From Paraburkholderia sp041321145 (GTDB lineage: Bacteria; Pseudomonadota; Gammaproteobacteria; Burkholderiales; Burkholderiaceae), in the NCBI RefSeq assembly GCF_041321145.1, contig NZ_JBGGWA010000010.1, positions 62,001 through 126,000 on the forward strand: a DNA stretch of 64,000 bases. Direction: 5' to 3'. Each line of letters starts with the position of its first letter. Position 1 is the first letter of the stretch. The translations under genes were made by a program, and so were the position numbers. The notes beneath the pieces are model-generated. The model did no database searches and was not told the DNA's origin. It was given only the letters and a program-made list of their open reading frames with translations. Shown here one piece after another: positions 25,655-34,917 of the stretch.

Positions 25655-26554
25655 TCATATCGCCCACTGCTGCTCGATCAGCTTCAACGCGGCGGCAATC
25701 GCCGGTTCGTCCTTCCGCTCCGCCAGCGTGATAAAGCTGAGCTGGGTCGGCACCGTGACGCCTTCGACGATGGTCAACGCGTGCGCATGGGCTTCGGCGA
25801 TCGCGGTGGCGTCGCGCGCGAGCGTGAGACCGACGCCTGATTTGACCAGATCGAGCATCGACGGCTCCTGATCCACTTCCGCCACCTTAACCGGGTTTAC
25901 GCCAGCTTCGGCGAAGCAGCGCGACAACAATCTATTGTGCGCGGACTCGGGCGGCGTCCAGATCCACGGCAATGCGGCGAGCGAGCGCCAGTCGCGCGCG
26001 CCTTTGACCCGATCTTTCCAGCCCGCCGGTGCCAGCACGCGGTACTGGAAGTGCGTGAGCGTGACGGCGTGAAAGGCGGCGCCGTCGCGCGGATCGTCTT
26101 CGGACGGCTGGCCGATGTAGTAACCGACGTCCAGTTCACCCGCGCGAACCTGCTCCAGCACCCAGCCCGACATGCCGTGGCGCAAGGCCGTTTCGATGTG
26201 CGGCCAGGTTTCCACCAGTTGCTTGAGAAAGCCGCCGAGGCGCAAAAAAGCCGGGTCGAGAATCGTGCCGATCCGTAATCGTCCGCGTACTTCGTGACGC
26301 AGTGCCGCCGCCGCGCGCTGCACGTCGCTGGCTGCCCCGAGCGCGCGTTCGGCGTGGGGCAGCAGGGCCTGACCGTCGCGCGTGAGCGAAAGCCCGTGCG
26401 AGGCCCGCGTGAACAGCGTGACCCCGAGCGTCTCCTGCAAATGCTTGATTTGCAAGCTAACGGCGGGTTGGGTCAAATGAAGTTGCACCGCAGCACGCGT
26501 GAGATTGCCCTCGCGTGCGACGGTGACGAATGCCCGTAGCAGAGTCAGATCCAT
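25655..26554 (-). CDS. LysR-family transcriptional regulator
   Basis: This 299-residue protein has an N-terminal helix-turn-helix (LTRAAVQLHLTQPAVSLQIKHLQETLG, about 16-42) and a LysR substrate-binding domain. It is divergent from mmsA across 133 bases, so it probably controls mmsA and perhaps the genes behind it. The effector is unknown. Confidence 0.93.
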   Translation of the reverse strand: MDLTLLRAFVTVAREGNLTRAAVQLHLTQPAVSLQIKHLQETLGVTLFTRASHGLSLTRDGQALLPHAERALGAASDVQRAAAALRHEVRGRLRIGTILDPAFLRLGGFLKQLVETWPHIETALRHGMSGWVLEQVRAGELDVGYYIGQPSEDDPRDGAAFHAVTLTHFQYRVLAPAGWKDRVKGARDWRSLAALPWIWTPPESAHNRLLSRCFAEAGVNPVKVAEVDQEPSMLDLVKSGVGLTLARDATAIAEAHAHALTIVEGVTVPTQLSFITLAERKDEPAIAAALKLIEQQWAI

Positions 26555-26687
26555 ATCCTGATATTAGCGCGGCTTATAGCGCAGTTGAGCATTACTCATT
26601 GGATTTGTCGTCCGGAAGCGCCGTACGCTTGCGTTCATCACGCCAATTGCAGTGGGCGGAAGACTTTCACAGGATGAGGACCAAAAG

Positions 26688-28226
26688 ATGAGCGAGACCT
26701 ATCAGGACGAGACCGTCCGGAGCGAGACGAGCGCCCGCGCGCTGACCCATTTCATCAACGGCAAGTCTGTGGACGGCACGAGCGGCCGCTTCGGCGAGGT
26801 CTTCAATCCCGCGCTTGGCAGCGTGAGCGCGCGCGCGCCGCTGGCGAGCGGCGCGGAGGTGGATACGGCGGTCGCTGCCGCGAAGGCTGCGTTTCCCGCA
26901 TGGAGCGAAACCGCGCCGATCAAGCGGGCGCGCGTGCTGTTCAAGTTCAAGGAATTGCTTGACCGTCACCACGCCGAGTTGGCGGAGTTGATCACGCGGG
27001 AGCACGGCAAGGTGTTTTCGGATGCGAAGGGCGAGGTGATGCGCGGCATCGAGGTCGTCGAGTTCGCGTGCGGCATTCCTAATCTGCTGAAGACAGACTT
27101 CACCGATCAGATCGGCGGTGGCATCGACAACTGGAATTTGCGTCAGCCGTTGGGTGTGGTCGCCGGCATTACGCCGTTCAATTTCCCGATGATGGTGCCG
27201 TGCTGGATGTTTCCTGTGGCGATCGCATGCGGCAACACGTTCGTGCTGAAGCCGTCAGAACGTGATCCGTCGGTCTCGAACCGACTTGCCGAATTGTTGA
27301 CGGAAGCCGGGTTGCCGGACGGCGTGTTCAATGTCGTGCATGGCGACAAGGTGGCGGTCGATGCATTGCTTGCGCATCCGGACGTAAGCGCATTGTCGTT
27401 TGTCGGTTCGACACCGATTGCCGAATACATTTATACGGAAGGCACGAAGCGCGGCAAGCGCGTGCAGGCTTTGGGCGGAGCGAAGAATCACCTTGTGGTG
27501 ATGCCGGATGCCGACCTCGACCAGGCTGTCGATGCGCTGATCGGTGCGGCGTACGGTTCGGCTGGCGAGCGGTGCATGGCGATTTCGGTGGCTGTCGCGG
27601 TGGGGCATATCGCCGATGAATTGATCGAGCGACTGACGCCGCGCGTGAAGAGTCTGAAGATTCTCAACGGCATGGAGTCGGAAGCGGAGATGGGGCCGTT
27701 GGTGACGGCGGCGCATCGGGAGAAAGTTGCTGGGTATATTGATGCCGGCGTTGCGGCTGGTGCGAAGCTGGTTGTCGATGGACGTGGCCATCAGGTGGCC
27801 GGGCATGAGAAGGGGTTCTTTCTTGGCGGCACCTTGTTCGATGATGTCTCGACCGATATGAAGATCTATCGCGAAGAGATCTTTGGTCCGGTTCTGTGTG
27901 TTGTGCGGGTGCCTGATTTTGCTTCTGCTGTTGAACTGATTAACGCTAACGAGTTTGCTAATGGCGTGGCGTTGTTTACCTCCGATGGCGGTGTGGCTCG
28001 GGCTTTTTCCCGGCAGATCGAGATTGGGATGGTTGGGATCAATGTGCCTATTCCTGTGCCTATGGCATGGCATTCTTTTGGTGGGTGGAAGAAGTCGCTG
28101 TTTGGTGATCATCATGCCTACGGCGAAGAGGGTGTTCGGTTTTATACGAGGTATAAGAGCATCATGCAGAGGTGGCCAGGTAGTATTGCCAAGGGGGCTG
28201 AGTTCACTATGCCGGTGGCTAAGTAG
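26688..28226 (+). CDS. mmsA: CoA-acylating methylmalonate-semialdehyde dehydrogenase
   Basis: This 512-residue aldehyde dehydrogenase has the MmsA signature: FNFPMMVPCWMFP, GSTPIAEYI, GGAKNHLVVMPDADL, and the catalytic Cys in GSAGERCMA near residue 296. It oxidises methylmalonate or malonate semialdehyde to propionyl- or acetyl-CoA in valine, inositol or beta-alanine breakdown. The ATG at 26688 has AGGA upstream. The last 120 or so codons become rich in G- and T-ending triplets, unlike the start of the gene. A GMC oxidoreductase gene follows 771 bases away. Confidence 0.93.
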   Translation: MSETYQDETVRSETSARALTHFINGKSVDGTSGRFGEVFNPALGSVSARAPLASGAEVDTAVAAAKAAFPAWSETAPIKRARVLFKFKELLDRHHAELAELITREHGKVFSDAKGEVMRGIEVVEFACGIPNLLKTDFTDQIGGGIDNWNLRQPLGVVAGITPFNFPMMVPCWMFPVAIACGNTFVLKPSERDPSVSNRLAELLTEAGLPDGVFNVVHGDKVAVDALLAHPDVSALSFVGSTPIAEYIYTEGTKRGKRVQALGGAKNHLVVMPDADLDQAVDALIGAAYGSAGERCMAISVAVAVGHIADELIERLTPRVKSLKILNGMESEAEMGPLVTAAHREKVAGYIDAGVAAGAKLVVDGRGHQVAGHEKGFFLGGTLFDDVSTDMKIYREEIFGPVLCVVRVPDFASAVELINANEFANGVALFTSDGGVARAFSRQIEIGMVGINVPIPVPMAWHSFGGWKKSLFGDHHAYGEEGVRFYTRYKSIMQRWPGSIAKGAEFTMPVAK

Positions 28227-28270
28227 GGGGTGCTTTTTGTTTTTTGCCTTTTGCGGCGGCATTAGGTGGT

Positions 28271-28472
28271 GCCTTTTCTTGTTTTGTTTGTGGTCTATTA
28301 GCGTTCCCCCTGTGCGGGGGGGCACCTACTTTTCTTTGCCGCTGCAAAGAAAAGTAGGCAAAAGAAAGCAGCTCAAACCGCTAATGCTAAGCGGCTCCCC
28401 TGGCTTGGAGGTGGTAGTGGCCCCGTGGAGTCCGGGCCCTCGCACCTTCAGCCTAAGTGACAAAGGAGTCAT
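28271..28472 (+). repeat. Left arm of a 200-bp inverted repeat
   Basis: This arm matches the reverse complement of 28719-28922 over about 200 bases with roughly 10% differences. It includes a nested hairpin (CTACTTTTCTTTGC with GCAAAGAAAAGTAG, 28326-28357), a C5/G5 hairpin (about 28306-28320) and CCGCT/AGCGG near 28379. The arms could be a repeated intergenic element of the genus or ends of a non-autonomous element; no transposase is present. Confidence 0.9.
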
Positions 28473-28718
28473 CAGCTCCCACTCCGCACTGCGTGCGTCG
28501 CGGACGGGTCTGCCAGGGAAAACGGGGGCTTCGTTTGAGCAAGTGGGGGCCATCGGCTTCGCCTCGGCGAGGCGCTTGATTACTTCGTGGCGAGTTACTA
28601 CTTCGTAGCAGTTGCACAAGCGGTTGTAGTCGAAGGGCAGCACAAGCGGATGAGAGTGGGACCGAGTGACCAATGGTTTTATGAAGTACTGTTCGGCGCG
28701 CGCAGCGCCGCCGGAAGT

Positions 28719-28922
28719 ATGACGCCCTTGTCACTGAGGGTTGGGGGTACGAGGGCACGGATTCCACGGGGCCACTACCGCCTCCGAGCCAGGGGGGCCG
28801 CTTAGCATTAGCGGTTTGAGCCGCTTTCTTTTGCCTACTTTTCTTTGCGGCGGCAAAGAAAAGTAGGTGCCCCCCCGCACAGGGGGAACGCTAATAGACC
28901 ACAAACAAAACAAGAAAAGGCC
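28719..28922 (-). repeat. Right arm of the 200-bp inverted repeat
   Basis: Reverse-complement partner of 28271-28472, with its own internal hairpin at 28835-28866. The arm ends about 75 bases before the GMC oxidoreductase start. Confidence 0.9.
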
Positions 28923-28997
28923 AACACCGCAAGAGCAAAAAAAATCACCACAAAGGCAAAAAAAAGCAAAAAGCAAAAAAGCTTAGGAGAGGAAACA

Positions 28998-30713
28998 ATG
29001 AGCAACGCGGAAAAATCACCTATGCCAGCCCGACGCCTGGAAGGCGAATTCGACTACATCGTAGTAGGCGCCGGCACGGCAGGTTGCGTGCTAGCCAACC
29101 GCCTGACAGAAGATCCGGAAATAAAAGTCCTGCTGCTAGAAGCCGGCGGCAAAGACGACTACCACTGGATCCACGTGCCGGTAGGCTACCTCTATTGCAT
29201 AGGCAACCCGCGCACGGACTGGCTCTACAAAACCCAATCAGAACCCGGCCTGAACGGCCGCGCTCTCTCATACCCGCGGGGCAGAGTACTAGGCGGCAGC
29301 TCATCGATCAACGGCATGATCTACATGCGCGGCCAGCGCGAAGACTACGATGAATGGGCCCGCGTCACCAACGACGCCTCGTGGTCCTGGAACTCAGTCC
29401 TCCCCGTCTTCAAACGCAGCGAAGACCATCACGCCGGCGCGTCTGAATCGCACGGAGCGGGCGGCCCCTGGCGCGTCGAAAAACAACGCCTCAAATGGAA
29501 AATCCTCGAAGAGTTCTCAAAGGCCGCGCAACAGAACGGCATCCCCGCCACCGACGACTTCAACCGCGGTGACAACACCGGCGTCGGCTACTTCGACGTC
29601 AATCAGAAACGCGGCATTCGTTGGAATGCGTCAAAAGCATTCTTGCGCTCGGCTCTCAAGCGTCCGAATCTCACGCTCGTCACCGGCGCACACACTCAGC
29701 GCGTCGTGTTCGACGGACGCCGTTGCACCGGCGTCGAATATCGCGGCGACAATACCGACTATCTCGCCAAGGCCCGCTGCGAGGTGATCCTCAGTTCAGG
29801 CGCGGTCAACTCGCCGCAATTGCTCGAGCTGTCCGGCATCGGCAACGGCGCGCGTTTGCAGAATCTCGGCATCGAGGTCGTCAACGATCTGCGCGGTGTC
29901 GGCGAAAATCTGCAGGATCATTTGCAATTGCGCATGGCCTATAAAGTCGATGGCGTCCGCACGCTCAATACCGCTTCCGCGCATTGGTGGGGCAAGCTGT
30001 TGATCGGCATGCAGTACGCACTCTTTCAAAGCGGTCCCATGGCGATGTCGCCGTCGCAACTTGGCGCGTTCGCCAAATCGGATCCGGATGATCGGTCGCT
30101 CACGCGCCCCGACCTCCAGTATCACGTGCAGCCGCTCTCGCTCGATCGCTTCGGCGAGCCGCTGCATCGCTTCAACGCATTCACGGCGTCGGTGTGCCAG
30201 TTGCGACCGACATCGCGCGGCAGCATTCACATCGAATCGGCTGATCCTTCGGCGCCGCCCTTGATCGCACCGAATTATCTGTCCACCGATTACGACCGGC
30301 ACGTCGCGGCCAACGCGCTGCGTCTCACGCGCCGTATCGCTGCGGCGCCCGCGCTCGCGCGCTATCGGCCTCAAGAGATTTTGCCAGGCATCCAGTATCA
30401 GACCGAAGAAGAACTTCAGAAGGCCGCCGGCGCGGTGGGTACCACCATCTTTCATCCGGTCGGCACCTGCCGCATGGGTACGAGCGACGATCCGGGCGCC
30501 GTGGTCGACAACCGGCTACGGGTTATCGGTGTTGACGGCCTGCGTGTCGTCGACGCGTCCGTCATGCCGTCCATCACGTCGGGCAACACCAATTCGCCGA
30601 CGCTGATGATCGCCGAACGCGCCAGCGACATGATTCGCGAAGATCGCCGTGCGCGTGTGGCCGGCAGCCTCGCGACGCAAACCAGCGCGGCACCCTCCAT
30701 GTCCGCTCTATGA
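28998..30713 (+). CDS. GMC-family FAD oxidoreductase (choline/alcohol dehydrogenase-like)
   Basis: This 571-residue protein has the FAD-binding start YIVVGAGTAGCVLANRL near residue 20, LLLEAGG, the GMC signature region GRVLGGSSSINGMIYMRG near residue 95, SSGAVNSPQLLELSGIG near residue 265, and the C-terminal FHPVGTCRMG and NTNSPTLMIAERA. It oxidises an alcohol; the substrate is unknown. The ATG at 28998 has TTAGGAGAGG upstream. The first 200 codons use many A-ending rare codons (ATA, CTA, GTA, AGA) and then return to GC-rich usage. A transporter operon follows. Confidence 0.9.
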   Translation: MSNAEKSPMPARRLEGEFDYIVVGAGTAGCVLANRLTEDPEIKVLLLEAGGKDDYHWIHVPVGYLYCIGNPRTDWLYKTQSEPGLNGRALSYPRGRVLGGSSSINGMIYMRGQREDYDEWARVTNDASWSWNSVLPVFKRSEDHHAGASESHGAGGPWRVEKQRLKWKILEEFSKAAQQNGIPATDDFNRGDNTGVGYFDVNQKRGIRWNASKAFLRSALKRPNLTLVTGAHTQRVVFDGRRCTGVEYRGDNTDYLAKARCEVILSSGAVNSPQLLELSGIGNGARLQNLGIEVVNDLRGVGENLQDHLQLRMAYKVDGVRTLNTASAHWWGKLLIGMQYALFQSGPMAMSPSQLGAFAKSDPDDRSLTRPDLQYHVQPLSLDRFGEPLHRFNAFTASVCQLRPTSRGSIHIESADPSAPPLIAPNYLSTDYDRHVAANALRLTRRIAAAPALARYRPQEILPGIQYQTEEELQKAAGAVGTTIFHPVGTCRMGTSDDPGAVVDNRLRVIGVDGLRVVDASVMPSITSGNTNSPTLMIAERASDMIREDRRARVAGSLATQTSAAPSMSAL

Positions 30714-31011
30714 CAGTCGACATGCAAACCGCGTTCGATATCCGTCGCGCGTATCGGACGGGCAGCAATGGGCACCGTATTGGCGACCAACGAATTTGGG
30801 GTGGGCGTCGTCCACTAAGTGCAAATCCCGATGATTGCGCTGCATCATTGGCGCGACAATGGCAGCCATGCTGCGTGCCGCCCCATGGATTACCGTCCGG
30901 ATTGGTGCAGCACGCCAACGAGCGGCACGGGGGTGCCGCCGTCATCAAACGTCGCGCAGTAGTTCGCGCGGAAGATCGCAGTGCTTCGCCTTACTCCGTA
31001 TGGAAGGGAAC

Positions 31012-31791
31012 ATGATTCTCGGCGACACGATTCTCGAAACGCGCGGCCTCACCCGCGAGTTCAAAGGCTTCATTGCCGTGAACGGGGTGAACCTGCGCGT
31101 GCGCCGTGGCTCGATCCATGCGCTGATCGGCCCTAATGGGGCGGGCAAGACCACCTGCTTTAATCTGCTCACCAAGTTCCTCGAGCCGTCAGCGGGTCAG
31201 ATTGTCTTTAACGGCGTCGACATCACCAAGGAACGGCCGGCGCAGATCGCGCGGCGCGGCATCATCCGGTCATTTCAGATCTCTGCGGTATTTCCACATC
31301 TGACAGCATTGCAGAACGTGCGCATCGGTTTGCAACGTGCGCTCGGCACCGCATTTCATTTCTGGAGAAGCGAACGCACGCTGCGCCAACTCGATGATCG
31401 CGCAATGGATTTGCTCGCGCAGGTCGGACTGACCGATTTTGCCGATGTGCCTACGGTAGAACTGTCCTATGGCCGCAAACGCGCATTGGAAATCGCCACC
31501 ACGCTCGCGATGGAGCCGGAACTCATGCTGCTCGACGAACCAACCCAAGGCATGGGCCATGAAGACGTCGATCGCGTGACGGCCTTGATCAAGAAAGTAT
31601 CGAGCGGTCGCACGATCCTGATGGTCGAGCACAACATGAACGTCATCGCAGGCATTTCCGACACGATCACCGTGCTGCAACGAGGCGAAGTGCTCGCCGA
31701 AGGCAGCTACGCCGAAGTGTCGAAGAACCCGCTGGTGATGGAAGCCTATATGGGCAGCGCCGATGCGGCGCTCGCCGGAGCCCACGCATGA
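31012..31791 (+). CDS. Branched-chain amino-acid-type ABC transporter ATPase, LivG type (system 1)
   Basis: This 259-residue ATPase has Walker A GPNGAGKTT near residue 39, the LivG-like signature LSYGRKRALEIATTL, Walker B LMLLDEPTQGM and the switch His in MVEHNMN. The start with GAAGGGAA upstream is preferred to the much longer open frame from 30835. It begins a five-gene transporter set (ATPase, ATPase, binding protein, two permeases) downstream of the GMC oxidoreductase, so the imported substrate may feed that enzyme; this is inference. Confidence 0.9.
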   Translation: MILGDTILETRGLTREFKGFIAVNGVNLRVRRGSIHALIGPNGAGKTTCFNLLTKFLEPSAGQIVFNGVDITKERPAQIARRGIIRSFQISAVFPHLTALQNVRIGLQRALGTAFHFWRSERTLRQLDDRAMDLLAQVGLTDFADVPTVELSYGRKRALEIATTLAMEPELMLLDEPTQGMGHEDVDRVTALIKKVSSGRTILMVEHNMNVIAGISDTITVLQRGEVLAEGSYAEVSKNPLVMEAYMGSADAALAGAHA

Positions 31792-32543
31792 ATACGATTG
31801 CCGAGCGCGAAAGCCTCGAAGTGAGCGACACAGGCAGCGCACCCGCGCTGGAGATTGCAGGTTTGCAGGCATGGTACGGTGAATCCCATATTCTGCATGG
31901 CGTCGATCTGACGGTGAACCGCGGTGAAGTCGTCACGCTGCTCGGCCGCAACGGCGCGGGCCGCACCACCACCCTGCGCGCCATCATGGGCCTGACCGGC
32001 CGCCGTACGGGTTCGATCCGCATCGGCGGACGCGAAACCATCAATTTGCCCACGCATCGCATCGCGCACTGCGGAATCGGCTATTGCCCGGAAGAGCGCG
32101 GGATTTTTTCGAGCCTCTCGTGCGAGGAAAACCTGCTGTTGCCGCCGCCCGTCGGCGACAAGGCGCACATGATGTCGCTCGAAGAAATTTATTCGATGTT
32201 TCCGAATCTTCAGGAACGCCGCATGAGCCAGGGTACGCGGCTCTCGGGCGGCGAGCAGCAGATGCTGGCGGTCGCGCGCATCCTGCGCACCGGCGCGAGT
32301 TTGCTGCTGCTCGACGAAATCTCGGAAGGCCTCGCACCGGTGATCGTGCAGGCGCTCGCGCGCATGATCGTCACGCTCAAGGCGCGCGGCTATACGGTCG
32401 TGATGGTCGAACAGAATTTCCGCTTTGCCGCACCACTCGCCGATCGCTTCTACGTGATGGAGCACGGCGGTATCGTCGAACACTTCGAGGCCAGTGAACT
32501 CGAAAGTAAGATGCCGGTATTGCATGATTTATTGGGCGTATAA
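31788..32543 (+). CDS. ABC transporter ATPase, LivF type (system 1), with Arg in Walker A
   Basis: This 251-residue protein overlaps the previous gene by 4 bases (ATGA). Its Walker A reads GRNGAGRTT, so the usual phosphate-binding Lys is Arg at residue 59 (CGC at 31962-31964). The signature LSGGEQQML, Walker B LLLLDEISEGLAP and MVEQNFRF are intact. An Arg there normally weakens ATP hydrolysis, yet related HAAT ATPases with Arg may exist, so this may be a degenerate site of an asymmetric pair rather than damage. Confidence 0.9.
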   Translation: MNTIAERESLEVSDTGSAPALEIAGLQAWYGESHILHGVDLTVNRGEVVTLLGRNGAGRTTTLRAIMGLTGRRTGSIRIGGRETINLPTHRIAHCGIGYCPEERGIFSSLSCEENLLLPPPVGDKAHMMSLEEIYSMFPNLQERRMSQGTRLSGGEQQMLAVARILRTGASLLLLDEISEGLAPVIVQALARMIVTLKARGYTVVMVEQNFRFAAPLADRFYVMEHGGIVEHFEASELESKMPVLHDLLGV

Positions 32544-32632
32544 GCGGGATGTAGACGGGGTGTAAGACGGGGTTTAATCATAAGCGCCCAATTGCCTCTC
32601 ATAACCACAAGTGAAGAAACCAGGAGACACGA

Positions 32633-33847
32633 ATGAAAAAGAACCCACTCGCGCGGCTTGCCAAACTTTGTTTCGCGGTTGCCGCCGGCACCGCCTTGAC
32701 CTTCAGCGGCGCGCACGCCGCTGACGATGCGGTGAAGATCGGCTTTATCACCGATCTGTCGGGTCTGTACGCGGATATCGACGGCCCAGGCGGCCTCGAA
32801 GCGATCCGCATGGCGATCGCCGACTTTGGCGGCAAGGTCAACGGCAAGCCGATTACCCTCGTCTACGCCGATCACCAGAACAAGGCGGATATCGCGGCAT
32901 CGCGCGCGCGTGAATGGTTCGACCGTGACGGCGTCGATTTGCTGATCGGCGGCACGAACTCGGCGACCGGGTTATCGATGAACACGGTGGCTGGCGAAAA
33001 GCACAAGGTCTACATCAATGTCGGCGCCGGTGCCGATACGTTGACCAACGAGCAATGCACACCGTACACGATCCACTATGCGTACGACACCACGGCGCTC
33101 GCCAACGGCACGGGTTCGGCGGTGACGAAGCAGGGTGGCAAGACGTGGTACTTCCTGACGGCCGACTACGCCTTCGGCAAATCGCTGGAAAAAGCCACGT
33201 CGGATGTCGTGAAGGCGAATGGCGGCCAGGTGCTGGGCGCCGTGCGCGCACCGCTGTCCGCGTCGGATTTCTCGTCGTTCCTGTTGCAGGCGCAGGCGTC
33301 GAAGGCCCAGATTCTCGGCCTGGCGAATGCGGGTGGCGACACGGTCAACTCGATCAAGGCCGCGAAAGAGTTCGGCGTGACCAAGACGATGAAGCTGGCC
33401 GCGCTGCTGATGTTCATCGACGATGTGCATAGCCTGGGTCTGGAAACCACCCAGGGTCTGGTGCTGACCGACAGCTGGTACTGGAACAAGGACGCTGCCA
33501 CGCGCAAGTGGTCACAGCGCTACTTCGAAAAGATGAAGAAGATGCCGTCGAGCCTGCAAGCAGCCGATTATTCGGCGGCCATGACCTATCTCAACGCGGT
33601 CAAAGCAGTCGGCTCGACCGATGCGGACAAGGTGATGGCGCAACTGAAGAAGACGAAGATCGACGACTTCTACGCGAAGGGTTACATTCGCCAGGACGGC
33701 AGCATGATCCACGACATGTACCTGATGCAGGTGAAGACGCCGGCCGAATCCAAAGAGCCGTGGGACTACTACAAGATCATCGCGACGATCCCGGGCGAGC
33801 AGGCGTTCACGACCAAGCAGCAAACGCGCTGCGCGTTGTGGAAATAA
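32633..33847 (+). CDS. Periplasmic substrate-binding protein of HAAT ABC transporter (system 1)
   Basis: This 404-residue protein has a signal peptide (about 1-29, ending AHA-A) and a type I periplasmic binding fold: KIGFITDLSGLYADIDGPGG near residue 33, NSATGLSMNTVA and later YFLTADYAFGKSLEKA. It is of the LivJ/LivK group; the ligand could be an amino acid, amide or aromatic acid. CAGGAGACACG precedes the ATG. It lies between the ATPase pair and the permease pair, so all five genes form one operon. Confidence 0.92.
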   Translation: MKKNPLARLAKLCFAVAAGTALTFSGAHAADDAVKIGFITDLSGLYADIDGPGGLEAIRMAIADFGGKVNGKPITLVYADHQNKADIAASRAREWFDRDGVDLLIGGTNSATGLSMNTVAGEKHKVYINVGAGADTLTNEQCTPYTIHYAYDTTALANGTGSAVTKQGGKTWYFLTADYAFGKSLEKATSDVVKANGGQVLGAVRAPLSASDFSSFLLQAQASKAQILGLANAGGDTVNSIKAAKEFGVTKTMKLAALLMFIDDVHSLGLETTQGLVLTDSWYWNKDAATRKWSQRYFEKMKKMPSSLQAADYSAAMTYLNAVKAVGSTDADKVMAQLKKTKIDDFYAKGYIRQDGSMIHDMYLMQVKTPAESKEPWDYYKIIATIPGEQAFTTKQQTRCALWK

Positions 33848-34032
33848 GCGCGGGCTGAAAGGTCTGAAGGCCGTCCGTCTGCGACTCACCGCGCACGTTG
33901 CATGACGTGGTGAGGCAAGCAGGCAGTCGGCAAACCGTTTCACATGCCGCGCGCGATGGGTGATTGCTGCCCGTCGCGCGCCGGCCGGATCGTGCGTAAC
34001 CGATCTCACTTTGGCGATGGGTTAAGGCTTCA

Positions 34033-34917
34033 ATGGAAATCTTTGGCATTCCGCTACCGGCGATGCTGAGCCAGCTGCTGCTGGGGCTCGTGAACGGCTC
34101 GTTCTACGCGATTCTGAGTCTCGGCCTCGCGGTGATCTTCGGCTTGCTCAACGTGATCAACTTCGCGCATGGCGCGTTGTTCATGCTCGGCGCGATGCTC
34201 GCGTGGATGGGCTTTTCGTATTTCGGCCTGCCGTATTGGGTGATGCTGGTGCTCGCACCGCTGATCGTCGGCGTGTTCGGCATCGTGATCGAGCGCACCA
34301 TGCTGCGCTGGCTGTACAAGCTCGATCATCTCTATGGGCTGCTGCTTACCTTCGGACTGACGCTCGTAGTTGAAGGGGTGTTCCGGTCGATCTACGGTTC
34401 TTCCGGCCAGCCATACGACGTGCCGTCGGTGCTCTCGGGCGCGACCAATCTTGGCTTCATGTATCTGCCGAACTATCGGGCGTGGGTCGTGGTGGCGTCG
34501 CTCGTGGTCTGCTTTGCGACGTGGTTCGTGATTGAGAGGACCCGCCTCGGTGCCTATCTGCGCGCGGGTACCGAGAACCCGAAGCTGGTCGAAGCGTTCG
34601 GCATCAACGTACCGCTGATGATCACGCTGACCTACGGCTTCGGCGTGGCGCTCGCGGCGTTCGCCGGGGTGCTCGCGGCGCCTGTCATCCAGGTGTCGCC
34701 GCTGATGGGCCAGCCGATGATTATCACCGTGTTCGCGGTGGTGGTGATCGGCGGCATGGGTTCGATCATGGGTTCGATTCTTACCGGCCTGATGTTAGGC
34801 GTGATCGAAGGGCTGACGCGTGTGTTTTACCCGGAAGCGTCGGCGACCGTCGTCTTCGTGATCATGGCGCTGGTGTTGCTGGTGCGCCCGACGGGTCTCT
34901 TCGGCAAGGAAAAATGA
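34033..34917 (+). CDS. HAAT ABC transporter permease, LivH type (system 1)
   Basis: This 294-residue membrane protein has about eight hydrophobic spans and the LivH family start LLLGLVNGSFYAILSLGLAVIFGLLNVINFAHG. The late VVVIGGMGSIMGSI resembles the permease EAA-like loop. It overlaps the next permease by 4 bases (ATGA). It forms the transmembrane channel with the LivM-type partner. Confidence 0.93.
   Translation: MEIFGIPLPAMLSQLLLGLVNGSFYAILSLGLAVIFGLLNVINFAHGALFMLGAMLAWMGFSYFGLPYWVMLVLAPLIVGVFGIVIERTMLRWLYKLDHLYGLLLTFGLTLVVEGVFRSIYGSSGQPYDVPSVLSGATNLGFMYLPNYRAWVVVASLVVCFATWFVIERTRLGAYLRAGTENPKLVEAFGINVPLMITLTYGFGVALAAFAGVLAAPVIQVSPLMGQPMIITVFAVVVIGGMGSIMGSILTGLMLGVIEGLTRVFYPEASATVVFVIMALVLLVRPTGLFGKEK

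Larger units (their letters stand above)
28227..28997. other. Intergenic region occupied by a large inverted repeat
   Basis: The 771 bases between mmsA and the GMC oxidoreductase are almost entirely filled by the two arms described separately and a 246-base centre without a credible gene. Sequence outside the arms is A-rich on the right and T/G-rich on the left. Confidence 0.7.

Noticed and set aside
28473..28718. Transposase or small gene in the centre of the inverted repeat
   Set aside because: The centre has only short frames with no transposase motifs.
30835..31011. 59-residue N-terminal extension of the LivG-type ATPase
   Set aside because: The extension is Arg/His/Cys-rich and unlike the family; the start at 31012 gives a normal length and a ribosome-binding site.
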